Source: Symsagittifera roscoffensis (Eukaryota > Xenacoelomorpha > Acoela > Convolutidae). Taken from it: a DNA stretch of 64,000 nucleotides. Each line of letters begins with the position of its first letter. Position 1 is the stretch's first letter. Below, in pieces: positions 10,681 through 19,440 of the stretch. Location of the stretch: the NCBI RefSeq assembly GCF_963678635.1, contig NC_087067.1, positions 39,080,379 to 39,144,378 of the forward strand. Direction: 5' to 3'. Both the position numbers and the translations under genes were made by a program. Below the pieces are notes generated by a model. That model made no database searches. It saw only the letters and a list, made by a program, of their open reading frames with translations, and was not told the origin of the DNA.

Positions 10681-11838
10681 TCATGTTAAAAAGAAGTGTG
10701 TTTTATCGGGGGCGGCCTTCAGATTTTCGTTCTGAAGTATTTTGTGATAGTGTTCTAAAACTTTAAACATTTCTTCTTTTGTCTGTGATTGCATAAAAGC
10801 ATCGTCTAAATAGGTGATTGCGTTTTTCTTAAGTATTAGTGGTCGAAAATTTTTGCTCATAAAAGCTGAAAATGCTGCTGGTCCTATGGATATTCCATAG
10901 AATAGGCGGTTGAATTCATATTGCTGATTTCCAATGACAAATTGTGTTAAGCGTCGCGATTGTTCATCTAGTGGCATTTGATTATATGCACTATTCATAT
11001 CTGCGGTTGTAAAGTATTTTCCGTTTATTTTTGTTAAAATAACTTGTATTGGTTCAATAGGCCAATTGCATTTTGATTCGTCTATTAGTGAATTAAGATA
11101 TCTAGCGTCTAGAACTATTTTTAATGATTCTCCTTTTGCTAGGATGATAACAGGGTTGATAAATGTGTTTACTTTTGGTTGTTCTTCTTTGTTTACCGGT
11201 GAGATAATTTTGTATTGTTCTAAAATATCGAGTAATCTGTTTACTTTATCGTGTAAATGAATTGGTACTTTACTTGCTCTTTGTTTTTTGAAAACTGCGT
11301 CAGGTTTTAATGGGAGATGTAGTGATGAGCTGATTTTGCCAACATCAAATTTGGATGTTGCATAGACTGATGAATATTTTATTAGCTGTTTGGCTAATTT
11401 GTCAAATTCGTCTTGTGATATTTGTGAATGTTGGAAGTTAAACATTGTTAAAAATTTCTGTTGATTCTCTGTATAGTTATTTATGTTGAATGTAGGTTTG
11501 AAATATGGGGTTTTTGTGAAATAATCTGTATTTGTTTTTTCATTACTTATTATATTATTTATGGATAATTCTTCATTAAGAATTGTGGATTGACAAATAT
11601 CTAATAATTGGAGTATATTATTTACGCGGTATGCTTTTTCGTGTACTGGTGATATCGTAGCGTTGGTTTCGCAATAGCCTAAAAGTCCTAGAGGTAATGT
11701 TACTTGATAGGGTGTATTGTTGTATTCATGTAGAGAAATAATATCTGAATTCGAGTTTTTCAAATATTTTATGGATGAGATTGTGATTTTGAAAAACTTA
11801 TGGATAGGTTTGAATTCAAAATCGTACATATAGAGTTG
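10681..11838 (-). CDS. pol: Reverse transcriptase domain
   Basis: The segment holds the RT palm and fingers of a Ty3/Gypsy element. Visible motifs in order are the KIVLDARYLN block, the first catalytic Asp in FTTADMNSAYNQ, the FYGISIGPAAFSAFM block (usual form LPFGLxNAPxxFQ), and the catalytic YLDD with a following thumb region. The frame has an ATG at 11829, but it is also in frame with protease upstream. It ends at a TGA at 10681-10683 that falls just before the conserved V-K-F-L-G-H sequence; the homologous reading continues in the same frame, so this is a nonsense codon inside the thumb/connection, not a natural end. Confidence 0.85.
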   Translation of the reverse strand, partial: QLYMYDFEFKPIHKFFKITISSIKYLKNSNSDIISLHEYNNTPYQVTLPLGLLGYCETNATISPVHEKAYRVNNILQLLDICQSTILNEELSINNIISNEKTNTDYFTKTPYFKPTFNINNYTENQQKFLTMFNFQHSQISQDEFDKLAKQLIKYSSVYATSKFDVGKISSSLHLPLKPDAVFKKQRASKVPIHLHDKVNRLLDILEQYKIISPVNKEEQPKVNTFINPVIILAKGESLKIVLDARYLNSLIDESKCNWPIEPIQVILTKINGKYFTTADMNSAYNQMPLDEQSRRLTQFVIGNQQYEFNRLFYGISIGPAAFSAFMSKNFRPLILKKNAITYLDDAFMQSQTKEEMFKVLEHYHKILQNENLKAAPDKTHFFLT

Positions 11839-12471
11839 TTAATTATTTTGTTTTTTATCATATTGGTGATCTTGTTTTATTGAAAAATTATATATGTTTC
11901 CTGATAGTGGTTTCAGGTGTTTTATTTGTTGATTATATATCGGATAAAATTTTGAAAAGAATGGTGGTTGTTTATTTAATCTTTGAAAAAATGTTAGGGA
12001 TGTGTCTTTTGTTTTTGTGTATTTATCTTTGATTAGTATTTTACTATTCAAATTATTGATTGTTGGTATATATTTAGAGATAAATGGTATTCCAATGATA
12101 TTGTGTTTAATATCAGTGATATGAAATATTTGTTTAAATGGTTTATTTAAAATTATATTCTGCTCTATTGTTCTTGTGGGAAGAAGAAATAATTGAGTTT
12201 TTCCATAGTTTACCAATGTTGATCCTTGTGCTGTTGCTAGTTTACTGGAGGTTTCAAGAGGCGTTAGTTTTTGGTGTAATGTTTTTATCTCATTCCATGT
12301 GGGAATGTTTATTATGTTTGATTCTGCTCCTGAATCAATTAAAAAATCAATTTCAAGATCTGGTGGTTGAAATTCTTTGTTTCTTGGGCTTTCCAAAAGA
12401 AATGGTATTGTCCAAATTTTTTCTTTGGGTTGTTTTTTTTGTATATTTTGATAGATGTGATTTGTATTCAA
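11839..12471 (-). CDS. pro: Retropepsin-like aspartic protease segment
   Basis: This 210-codon segment of the gag-pol frame carries the retropepsin active-site motif LIDSGAESNI near its residue 46, followed by the expected hydrophobic strands and an IIGIPF sequence that matches the second conserved protease block (ILG-type). It would cleave the Gag-Pol polyprotein. The segment is bounded by in-frame TAA codons at 12475-12477 and 11839-11841; no ATG opens it, so it can only be made by readthrough or from a copy without the stops. The TAA before RT is followed by CAACTC, close to but not the same as the CARYYA readthrough context known from tobamoviruses. Confidence 0.75.
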   Translation of the reverse strand: MNTNHIYQNIQKKQPKEKIWTIPFLLESPRNKEFQPPDLEIDFLIDSGAESNIINIPTWNEIKTLHQKLTPLETSSKLATAQGSTLVNYGKTQLFLLPTRTIEQNIILNKPFKQIFHITDIKHNIIGIPFISKYIPTINNLNSKILIKDKYTKTKDTSLTFFQRLNKQPPFFSKFYPIYNQQIKHLKPLSGNIYNFSIKQDHQYDKKQNN

Positions 12472-13044
12472 GCATTATGTTTTGTCATTTTCATTGGATT
12501 GATTTGTAGTGTTGATTTCGTTAGTTTCTTGTGCCGTTTGTGTAGAATGGATGGGTTCAATATAATAGTTGTGAAGGAGTTCTAATTGATTTTCATATAT
12601 ATGTGATGAAAAAGGTTGTTCATATATAATAGGTTCGTAGTCATTTTCGACTGCTATCATATTGATGGAGATAGTGTTTTCTGTATCACTTTCTGAATCT
12701 GATGATTCACAGTTTATTTGATTTAGTTGTAGTTCGTTATTTCCTGTGTCATCAATACCTGGGGGGTCTGATGTTGTTTCTTGGTTTGATTGTACTTGAT
12801 TAATATTTCTTTGATGTTTAGGTGTACTACTTCTGTGGCGATTGTTAGAATTATTATAATGGTTATTATAACTTGAATGTCGATTTTGTGAATTATTTCG
12901 TGATCTGTTTTGATAATTATTGTTTGGTCTGTTATAGTTTGATCTATTATATGAGTTATTCCTTGATCAATTGTTCGGGTAATTCTGGTTTCGGTTGTTT
13001 GAATAACTTCTATTTCGATTATTGGAGTAGTTTCTATTTCTATT
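12472..13044 (-). pseudogene. Gag-protease connecting segment, same frame, two stops
   Basis: After the TAA at the end of gag the same frame continues through the Asn/Arg/Tyr/Ser repeats. It is interrupted by TGA at 12967-12969 and TAA at 12475-12477. Between them it encodes an acidic Ser/Asp/Glu stretch (about residues 1,080-1,110 of the combined frame) that leads into protease. A 195-codon open frame in another register (12723-13310) is a by-product of the low-complexity repeats. The segment is best read as the C-terminal extension of gag joined to protease. Confidence 0.55.
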
Positions 13045-15987
13045 TTATGATGAGTTTCGTGATTGATTGTTTGGATAGTAATTATTTCTTGATTGGGAAT
13101 TAGATCTAGAAACAAATTGTGTTGTATTTGAATTTGATCTGGAGTAGTTATTTCGACTATTTGGTCTATTATAATGGTTTTGTGATGAATTTTGTGTATT
13201 TCTTCGTTCTGGTGATCTTCCTCTATAACTTGAGTTATATGGTGATTGAGTTCTCGTGTAATTGGTATTGTTCGGAAGTGGTTTTCCTGAACTGTTGTTG
13301 CTGTATACATTTTTGTTCGGTAGATTTTGATCTTTTTTCATGTACTGATAGAATGATTTATTCGGTTCTTTATATTTTTGAGGTTTGTTTTGATTGTCCT
13401 GTTGTTTTTGTCTACATTCAGAAATACTATGTCCGTATCGTCGGCAATAATTACACCTTTTTTTGAAAGATGGTTTGCCTTTAAAGTTTGGGTGTTTTTC
13501 ATAAATATTGAGTATTTCAGTGATTTTTTCAACGAGGTCTGTATCTGATTCCTGTATATTGTTGATATTTGTGGTATTTGTTTCAATTCGGTTAACATAT
13601 TGTAATTTCAGATTTTCTGTTTCTTCAAGTTTCATTGTGATTTCCGCTTGCTCTAGTTTGTCTACTAGTTTTCGAAAATCTAAATCGGGCTCTCGAATTG
13701 AGGAGGGATGGGATGCTCTCTTTTTTATTGCTATTTTCCTTAATTGAGGTGTTAAGGTCATCATTAAAATTTCTGTCATTTTTGTGTTTTTATAGTCGTG
13801 TGTATTTAATGAATATGCTTTTCGAACTAGTGTTTCGATACGTACTGCTAATTGTTTGATGGTTTCGTTTGGTAATCTGCGAATTTCATTACATAAAACT
13901 CTTTGTTGTTGTTTGTTTCTTTCGGAGTCAAACATTTTTGAAAGTTCTTGTGTAAATCTTTTCCAATTTGATTTTATTTCTATAGGCAATACTGAAAACC
14001 ATTTTTGGGCTGCGCCGTCTAGGGTTGTCTGTATCAACGCTGTGCGTCGATGGATCCAATTTTGATGTAGTGGCGTATTAATTGGTTCAAGTCCTATATT
14101 TAAAATTAAATTTGCTGTTACTGCATTTAAATAATCTTCTACAGAATATTCAGGGTCTGTTCCTGTGAATACCATTAATGGTTTGTTTGATGTTATTGAT
14201 GATCCACCCATAAGGTATGGATTCATTGTCATTTGTAATGATTCTGCTGCATTTGGCATTTGTGAAAAATTCGAAAGTTGATTTTTTGTTATTTCGTGTT
14301 GTTGAAGGTAATATGGAAGTGGTATTTCATTTTGCATTTGTGTTGGTTGATACGAGTGTGTAATCATTTGGTTTTGTGGCTGAATTGGTTGAAAAGATTG
14401 TGTATTAATTGGGTTTTGCATTTGCATTGGTTGTTGATTTTGTGTATCTGTTGGGTGTGGAGAAAAAATTCTATGATATGTATATGGTTTTTGCACTCCT
14501 TGTCCACGATATTCTTGAGTGTATGGTGCAATTATATCTGGTTGTAAATAATCATCATCAGAGGGTAAATAATCCGTTTGATGAGATGCTTGCTTTTTAT
14601 TTTTATTCTGTTGAAGGAATGGGTAATTTTCACTACGATCCTGTGGAGGATGTGAATTAGTTTGAAAATTTACTGAGTTGGTTGTTGCCATTGGGTTATC
14701 CCAATATCGAGATCTTATCTGATTATTATTATTTTTTCGTGGGGGATAGTTTGTTTTTGATGAATGTGCGTAATTATAATTGTGTTCCGCAAAACTGTTT
14801 CTTGTGAACGTTCTGCGTGTTTTTGACGGTATTGTCATGGGTCTATATGTTTGATAATCCATTTGTGAATATTTTGGAGCAACCGAAGGTTTAACGGTTG
14901 ATTGTAAGGTTACCTGTGCTAGTGAAGTGTTTGTGTTTCTTGGTGTTGTTAAATTTGGACGTATTGGTGAAATACTTTGTTGTGTAGTTGTTGTTGTTTG
15001 TACAATTTCTTCATTTATGAAGTGTGATGGTGTCTGAATATCTTGCTGAGTGAGATTCCTAGTTCCATTAAGGTTTTCATTGTGTATGACGGTCGAGTTT
15101 AAGCTGTTATTTCGCGTATCCGGTAGAAATGTATTGTAGCTTAATGGTGTTGCATCAATGGTTAATGGTACTACTCTTACATAATCTCTGGTATAAGATA
15201 TTGTACTTATTGCTTGACTTGCAATTGATTGTGGGATATTTATAAATGCATAATGAGACCATTCGGGGTCCCAAACGTAGTCTGACTGTTCTGTGATGGC
15301 GGTATCATCGTTTGAATTTTGAGGTCTGAAATTTTTTCTTGCTTGTGAAATTAAATCTATATTATGTGTGAAATAATCTATTATAAACCATGCCAAAATT
15401 TTTTGTAAGTCATGTTTTGTATGTTGTGAAACATCATCTTTAGTGAAATTTTCTTTAATTATATGTAGAAAAGTTGAAAATAGTGTGATTTCATGTCGTA
15501 CCTTTATATGTTTGGATGTCTCTGTCGGTGAGACACTTGGGATTGGAATTTCGTTTTCTAATATTGAGATATAACTATATATTATGGCAAAAACTTCATT
15601 AGTGAATATGGAGTTTGCTCTTTGTGAGTTATGATATTGTATGCTTTTTATGTATTCTGAGAATACTTTTGAAAATTCTAAATCAAGGTCGTCTGTTTGA
15701 ATTACATATTTGCGGTGATTCGGGTTTGGTGAGCTGAATTCTATGGTGTAGATTCCGTATTGTTGTGTCAAATTACATATATTTTTCAGATAGTGATCAA
15801 TAATTTGTCTTTTGATCTTTACCTCTGGGAACTCTGCTTTACATGAGCTGATTCCGGGTTCAAATAAATTTAATAGTAAATTCTTGCAAAGTATATGCTG
15901 TCCTCTATCATTAGGTGCATCTACGAGGAAGGGGAAGATATTGTCATCATCTGGACTATCTTCACTTGGAGTGTGTGTTTGGCTCAT
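13045..15987 (-). CDS. gag: Gag-like polyprotein with CCHC zinc knuckle
   Basis: This 980-codon frame begins at the ATG at 15987, the first start after the small basic ORF. The long N-terminal and middle part is rich in Asn, Gln, Thr and Pro. A region around residues 600-760 contains the conserved pattern of Ty3/Gypsy capsids, including an aromatic-rich W-F stretch (QKWFSVLP) and a following R-L-P-E-T helix. A CX2CX4HX4C zinc knuckle (CNYCRRYGHSISEC) sits near residues 845-858, followed by a repetitive Asn/Ser/Arg/Tyr tail typical of nucleocapsid RNA binding. It ends at a TAA at 13045-13047, but the same frame stays open beyond it into protease. At 980 aa it is longer than most Ty3/Gypsy Gag proteins. 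Confidence 0.8.
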   Translation of the reverse strand: MSQTHTPSEDSPDDDNIFPFLVDAPNDRGQHILCKNLLLNLFEPGISSCKAEFPEVKIKRQIIDHYLKNICNLTQQYGIYTIEFSSPNPNHRKYVIQTDDLDLEFSKVFSEYIKSIQYHNSQRANSIFTNEVFAIIYSYISILENEIPIPSVSPTETSKHIKVRHEITLFSTFLHIIKENFTKDDVSQHTKHDLQKILAWFIIDYFTHNIDLISQARKNFRPQNSNDDTAITEQSDYVWDPEWSHYAFINIPQSIASQAISTISYTRDYVRVVPLTIDATPLSYNTFLPDTRNNSLNSTVIHNENLNGTRNLTQQDIQTPSHFINEEIVQTTTTTQQSISPIRPNLTTPRNTNTSLAQVTLQSTVKPSVAPKYSQMDYQTYRPMTIPSKTRRTFTRNSFAEHNYNYAHSSKTNYPPRKNNNNQIRSRYWDNPMATTNSVNFQTNSHPPQDRSENYPFLQQNKNKKQASHQTDYLPSDDDYLQPDIIAPYTQEYRGQGVQKPYTYHRIFSPHPTDTQNQQPMQMQNPINTQSFQPIQPQNQMITHSYQPTQMQNEIPLPYYLQQHEITKNQLSNFSQMPNAAESLQMTMNPYLMGGSSITSNKPLMVFTGTDPEYSVEDYLNAVTANLILNIGLEPINTPLHQNWIHRRTALIQTTLDGAAQKWFSVLPIEIKSNWKRFTQELSKMFDSERNKQQQRVLCNEIRRLPNETIKQLAVRIETLVRKAYSLNTHDYKNTKMTEILMMTLTPQLRKIAIKKRASHPSSIREPDLDFRKLVDKLEQAEITMKLEETENLKLQYVNRIETNTTNINNIQESDTDLVEKITEILNIYEKHPNFKGKPSFKKRCNYCRRYGHSISECRQKQQDNQNKPQKYKEPNKSFYQYMKKDQNLPNKNVYSNNSSGKPLPNNTNYTRTQSPYNSSYRGRSPERRNTQNSSQNHYNRPNSRNNYSRSNSNTTQFVSRSNSQSRNNYYPNNQSRNSS

Positions 15988-16429
15988 TTTTTCGTTTAAT
16001 GACTGTTAATAGGTAATTATCGATGTGTCTAATTGGTTGATTCCAATTATATAAATGTACTGGTTTGTGTTTATATTGCTTTTTTATTCTTCTTTTTCCT
16101 CTTTTTGATGAATTTGAAGTTGTTTCTGAGTCGTAAAAATATAATTGATCGTGAATGGGGCAATTTTTATCTATAGATTCTTTTAATTTATAAAGTTCGT
16201 CTTAATTGCTGGCTTCTGATTCTGAAAATGCGTTTCTATTTTTGGAAAATCTTTTTCGTGTTATTTGTCTTTGTTTAGTTATTATTTTTCTTTTTAGTGT
16301 TTGTCGTTTTGTTCTAATATATCCAACTGTTTGTGTGTGAGGTGTGATTACAATGTCGTATTTTTTGTTATCTATTTCACAGTTGTGTAAAACGATTGTT
16401 TGTTTGTTTCCTAGATTTTTAAATGACAT
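15962..16429 (-). pseudogene. Small basic ORF upstream of gag, with in-frame stop
   Basis: The frame starts with ATG at 16429 and stays open for 155 codons to a TGA at 15962-15964, except for one TAA at 16202-16204 (codon 76). The product would be rich in Lys and Arg, with dense basic stretches around residues 40-60 and 105-120. Its 3' end overlaps the gag start (15987) by about 26 bases in another frame. I do not recognise it. Basic composition suggests a nucleic-acid binding protein or a localisation signal, which is inference. Without readthrough only the first 75 residues would be made. Confidence 0.5.
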
Positions 16430-17897
16430 AAGGTTTAGGATGATGGATGCAAAAAGTTGTTAGATGATTTCTATTTTCTTAAATTGTTAGTCCTTACGAT
16501 TTTTTGGTTAGCTTAACCTGGGTCTATTTGTTCAGGGTTGGAGAGAAAAGTATATCGATTCCGAAGAATGATTTTTTACTTTCTCGTGGCTAGTATAAGC
16601 TAAGGTGTTAACTTACTTAATCTTACTTAAGGTAGTGATTGTGTTCAAGGGTTGGAGAATAGTAAATCGATCCACAAGGTTCAGGTATAATTAGAACGCA
16701 AGTAGTTCGTTAGATACTATTTTAAACTTACTAAGTCTACGATTTATCCTGGGTCTGGTAAGAGGAGGGTTCAAGTGAAGGATGAATAACCGAAGTTCTT
16801 TCACTGTTTATCTTAATTTGAATGATTAGTTTTGTTCAAAAATTTCTATTAGTCTTGGGTTTTTTGAAAGGGTTGGATAGTGAATCGACGTTTGAGGTCG
16901 TTAGACACTAGCTAAGTGGGTGGGGGAGAACAAAATTGTTCTTTTTGATCCAAGGATAGGCCTTGATGATCAAGTTTAAATTTAATTAAATAGAAAATGA
17001 ATTAAGATCCAAGGATAAGCCTTAATGATCTGATTTTAAAATTAAGTGAATTTAAGTTTAAAATGGTTTAAATTTGTTTAAGAAAAGATTTAGTGTTTTA
17101 ATGATATTAGTGAGCTTATGATTGCTGTTATGTTTTAGGTGATGAAGCTGAGACAACTGATGATTTTATGATTACTAACAGTTTATTGTCATGCTACTAA
17201 TTTTTATTTTGATTTTCAATAAATATTTTCCAAACATGTTTTATATAATACTGCAGAATTTTAGGAAAACGATCTGAGATATTTTTATCAATCGTTATTG
17301 TATATTAATATTTTGTTTAGCGCCTGTAATGAGCATGAAGATTGGCTTCAAGATTTAAGTTTGCAAATGAAAATCTAAATAACATTGCTAATAACATTCT
17401 AAATATAAAAGTTTGTGTTGGCTTTTGCCGTACTATCATATAACTATTTGGTAGGTTTCTACTTTGTCGTATGTCGTCTCTGGTTCGAGGTATTCTTCCA
17501 ATTCCGGGTAGTTCTCTTATCGTTTGGAATATTGGCTTTGATCTATTGAGTCGTAGAGACATTTCGATTAAATTATCGTCGTATAACATTTTAAAAATGT
17601 TTTGTCTAAATTCTAATCTATTTTTGGTTAATTCTAAGCTATTAAGGTCTTGTTCGAGACTTATGGTCGCACCAGATGAGTTATGACCGAGGTGGTTAAC
17701 TCATAGAGTAATTTCGGATAGGGTACACCGTCTGCTCGTCACGCTATCTTATTTTCGGCCGGATAGATTCGTGCAACTTCTTAGTCTAATACCGATCCTA
17801 ATCTTACTCTTATACTATCTAGTCTCAGGTTGTTTAACTAGTCTCTGCTTGGCTCAATAGATCTAGGGTATACTGGTTTATTGCGGCTGCTGAAGTT
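16430..17897 (-). other. Element leader / 5' untranslated region
   Basis: No coding region is supported; the 90-codon frame at 17317-17589 has no recognisable motif. The stretch carries repeated motifs: GGGTTGGA followed by an ATCGA sequence recurs three times (about 16534, 16652, 16868), and GATCCAAGGATA with a near-palindromic continuation occurs at about 16948 and 17008. In a retroelement this is where the primer binding site and packaging signal would lie; I could not identify a convincing primer site. Confidence 0.4.
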
Positions 17898-18087
17898 CTC
17901 TTGGAGAGTCAACTAATTTCTAAGTTAAATTCAAATCTCTCTGGTGCTGAAATTACAAGTAATTTCAGCACTTACAAATAAGTGGGTTGTTAGTTAGATG
18001 GATCATGATTGGTTAATATTAAATACTTTACAGTGGTAAGATATCTAATTTATCCAATCATAAAATGTAGTTTAGATCAGGTTCCAC
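17898..18087 (-). repeat. ~190-bp direct repeat, candidate LTR end (copy A)
   Basis: It matches 19252-19440 almost base for base and both end at the same GTTCCAC. Read on the coding strand it begins TGGAACCTG, compatible with an LTR start. It contains two stem-loops in a row: a perfect 11-base stem (GCTGAAATTAC with loop AA) and ACTTA-CAAA-TAAGT. Outside the 190 bases the two copies diverge, so the full LTR boundaries are not established. Confidence 0.5.
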
Positions 18088-19251
18088 TTGGCAATTCACC
18101 AATTTCCGGATCGATGCCCATAAGTAATTAAATCGCTGGTTTTTCTGTTATCTGAGTTTTGGTATCCGTTAAATAACAAGCCCATAATTCCTCTTCTCAC
18201 ATGAACAACTTACTCAGATTTCTTAGATTATGCTGGTTTTTTTTAGAGCTAAGTTTTTGCCATCATGTTCTATCAGTGCATTGTAAAAACGTACCAATAA
18301 AATTCATCTTTTCATCCCGACGCCAAGCTCGAGTACTTTGGCGAAAGTTTTTGTTCTCCAACAATCTGTTGGTGGATCCCATGCATAACTGAAAAAAGAT
18401 TTGAAATACACATAAAAAACACTAAGCAATTTTGTTTATACACTTTGGGGTCTTTGTTTTTGGCTTCCAATTTCAAAAGTCTCTAACACATATTCCATCA
18501 AATTTTAATACCTTAAGACAAATTGAATCTGCTTTCCTTCCAGGGATAACCCGCGATGTGGCCTTGAAACAGCCCAGTATCAAAAAAGTGGAAATCCGAG
18601 CCACCAGTTTTGAAAAGAGACTGGCTAAATTGCCCAGCGTTTTTTCTTTTTTCAATTGCATTACCATGCACAGCCACCTTCAGTGTTCCTATCTATGTCC
18701 AACAGCTAAATTTTTAGTCCATACCCGCATTTAATTAAGCGGAAAAACTAATTATAAAGAATTTTTGGTAACAAAAGTGTTCTCAATAATCATTTCCCAT
18801 GACGCCCTTGAACAATAAAACTTATTGATTTTTATCGATCATCAAATTGTTTATATCCCATTTAAAATCCATGCAAACGTTTTTTTTTAACTTTTTTTTG
18901 GTTCGCACTATTATATCCTAATGTTAGTCTGCGTGTACCGATCGGAATACTATTCTGAAGGGATATCGAATCAGCCTGGTAAACCTATTCTCAAGTAATA
19001 AGAAAAGCGATAGAAAGGTCTAATGGTAACTATTAATTATATATCGAATGGTCGACAGTGATATCGCACATACCAAGACTAGTAACATTTTCTGTGGTGG
19101 CTCCGAGGTTGTCGTATAATCATGGCCTTAAAGGCCGAACAATAGCAAAATAAATGGTACAGCTCATTAATAACTTAGCAAGGCTTTTTACATCCAATAG
19201 ATAATGGGGTATTATCTGAAATTGGTGTAGGATTGCGATTGCTAGAAGGTC
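18088..19251. other. Spacer between the two retroelement copies
   Basis: No gene is supported. Short open frames such as 18432-18734 have no motif. The stretch separates the outer end of copy 1 from the repeat that may close copy 2. Faint similarity between 19165-19251 and 17820-17897 suggests diverged LTR sequence just beyond the 190-bp repeat. Confidence 0.4.
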
Positions 19252-19440
19252 TCTTGGAGAGGTAACTAATTTCTAAGTTAAATTCAATTCTCTCTGTTGC
19301 TGAAATTACAAGTAATTTCAGCACTTACAAATAAGTGGGTTGTTAGTTAGATGGATCATGATTGGTTAATATTAAATACTTTACAGTGGTAAAATATCTA
19401 ATTTATCCAATCATAAAATGTAGTTTAGATCAGGTTCCAC
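19252..19440 (-). repeat. ~190-bp direct repeat, candidate LTR end (copy B)
   Basis: Near-identical to 17898-18087, with the same double hairpin and the same end GTTCCAC. Here it lies on the 3' side of copy 2 and would mark the inner edge of its 3' LTR. The base run just inside (GGATGGG on the coding strand) is a weak polypurine-tract candidate. Confidence 0.45.

Larger units (their letters stand above)
1963..18087 (-). mobile_element. Ty3/Gypsy-type retrovirus-like element, copy 1 (3' truncated)
   Basis: The coding strand is the minus strand. Order: possible LTR end (17898-18087), leader, small basic ORF, gag, protease, RT, RNase H, integrase, small membrane ORF, Pro/Ser-rich ORF, env-like gene and a post-env ORF. 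The domain order protease-RT-RNase H-integrase, the DSGA protease motif, the YLDD RT motif and the GPY module after integrase place it in the Ty3/Gypsy (Metaviridae) group, with an added envelope. The element stops at about 1963, where copy 2 continues with another 725 bases of coding sequence, so the 3' part and 3' LTR are missing. The coding strand is strongly depleted in G. It carries seven in-frame stop codons but no frameshift was seen. Confidence 0.85.

Noticed and set aside
12723-13310. 195-codon ORF on the minus strand overlapping the gag end
   Set aside because: It is in another register from gag-pol and its Ile/Thr/His/Gln repeats are the shifted reading of the Asn/Arg/Tyr/Ser repeats; no independent support.
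17475-17499. Possible primer binding site TGGAAGAATACCTCG on the minus strand
   Set aside because: It resembles the complement of a tRNA 3' half, but it is not preceded by an LTR end (CA) and the implied T-arm does not pair.
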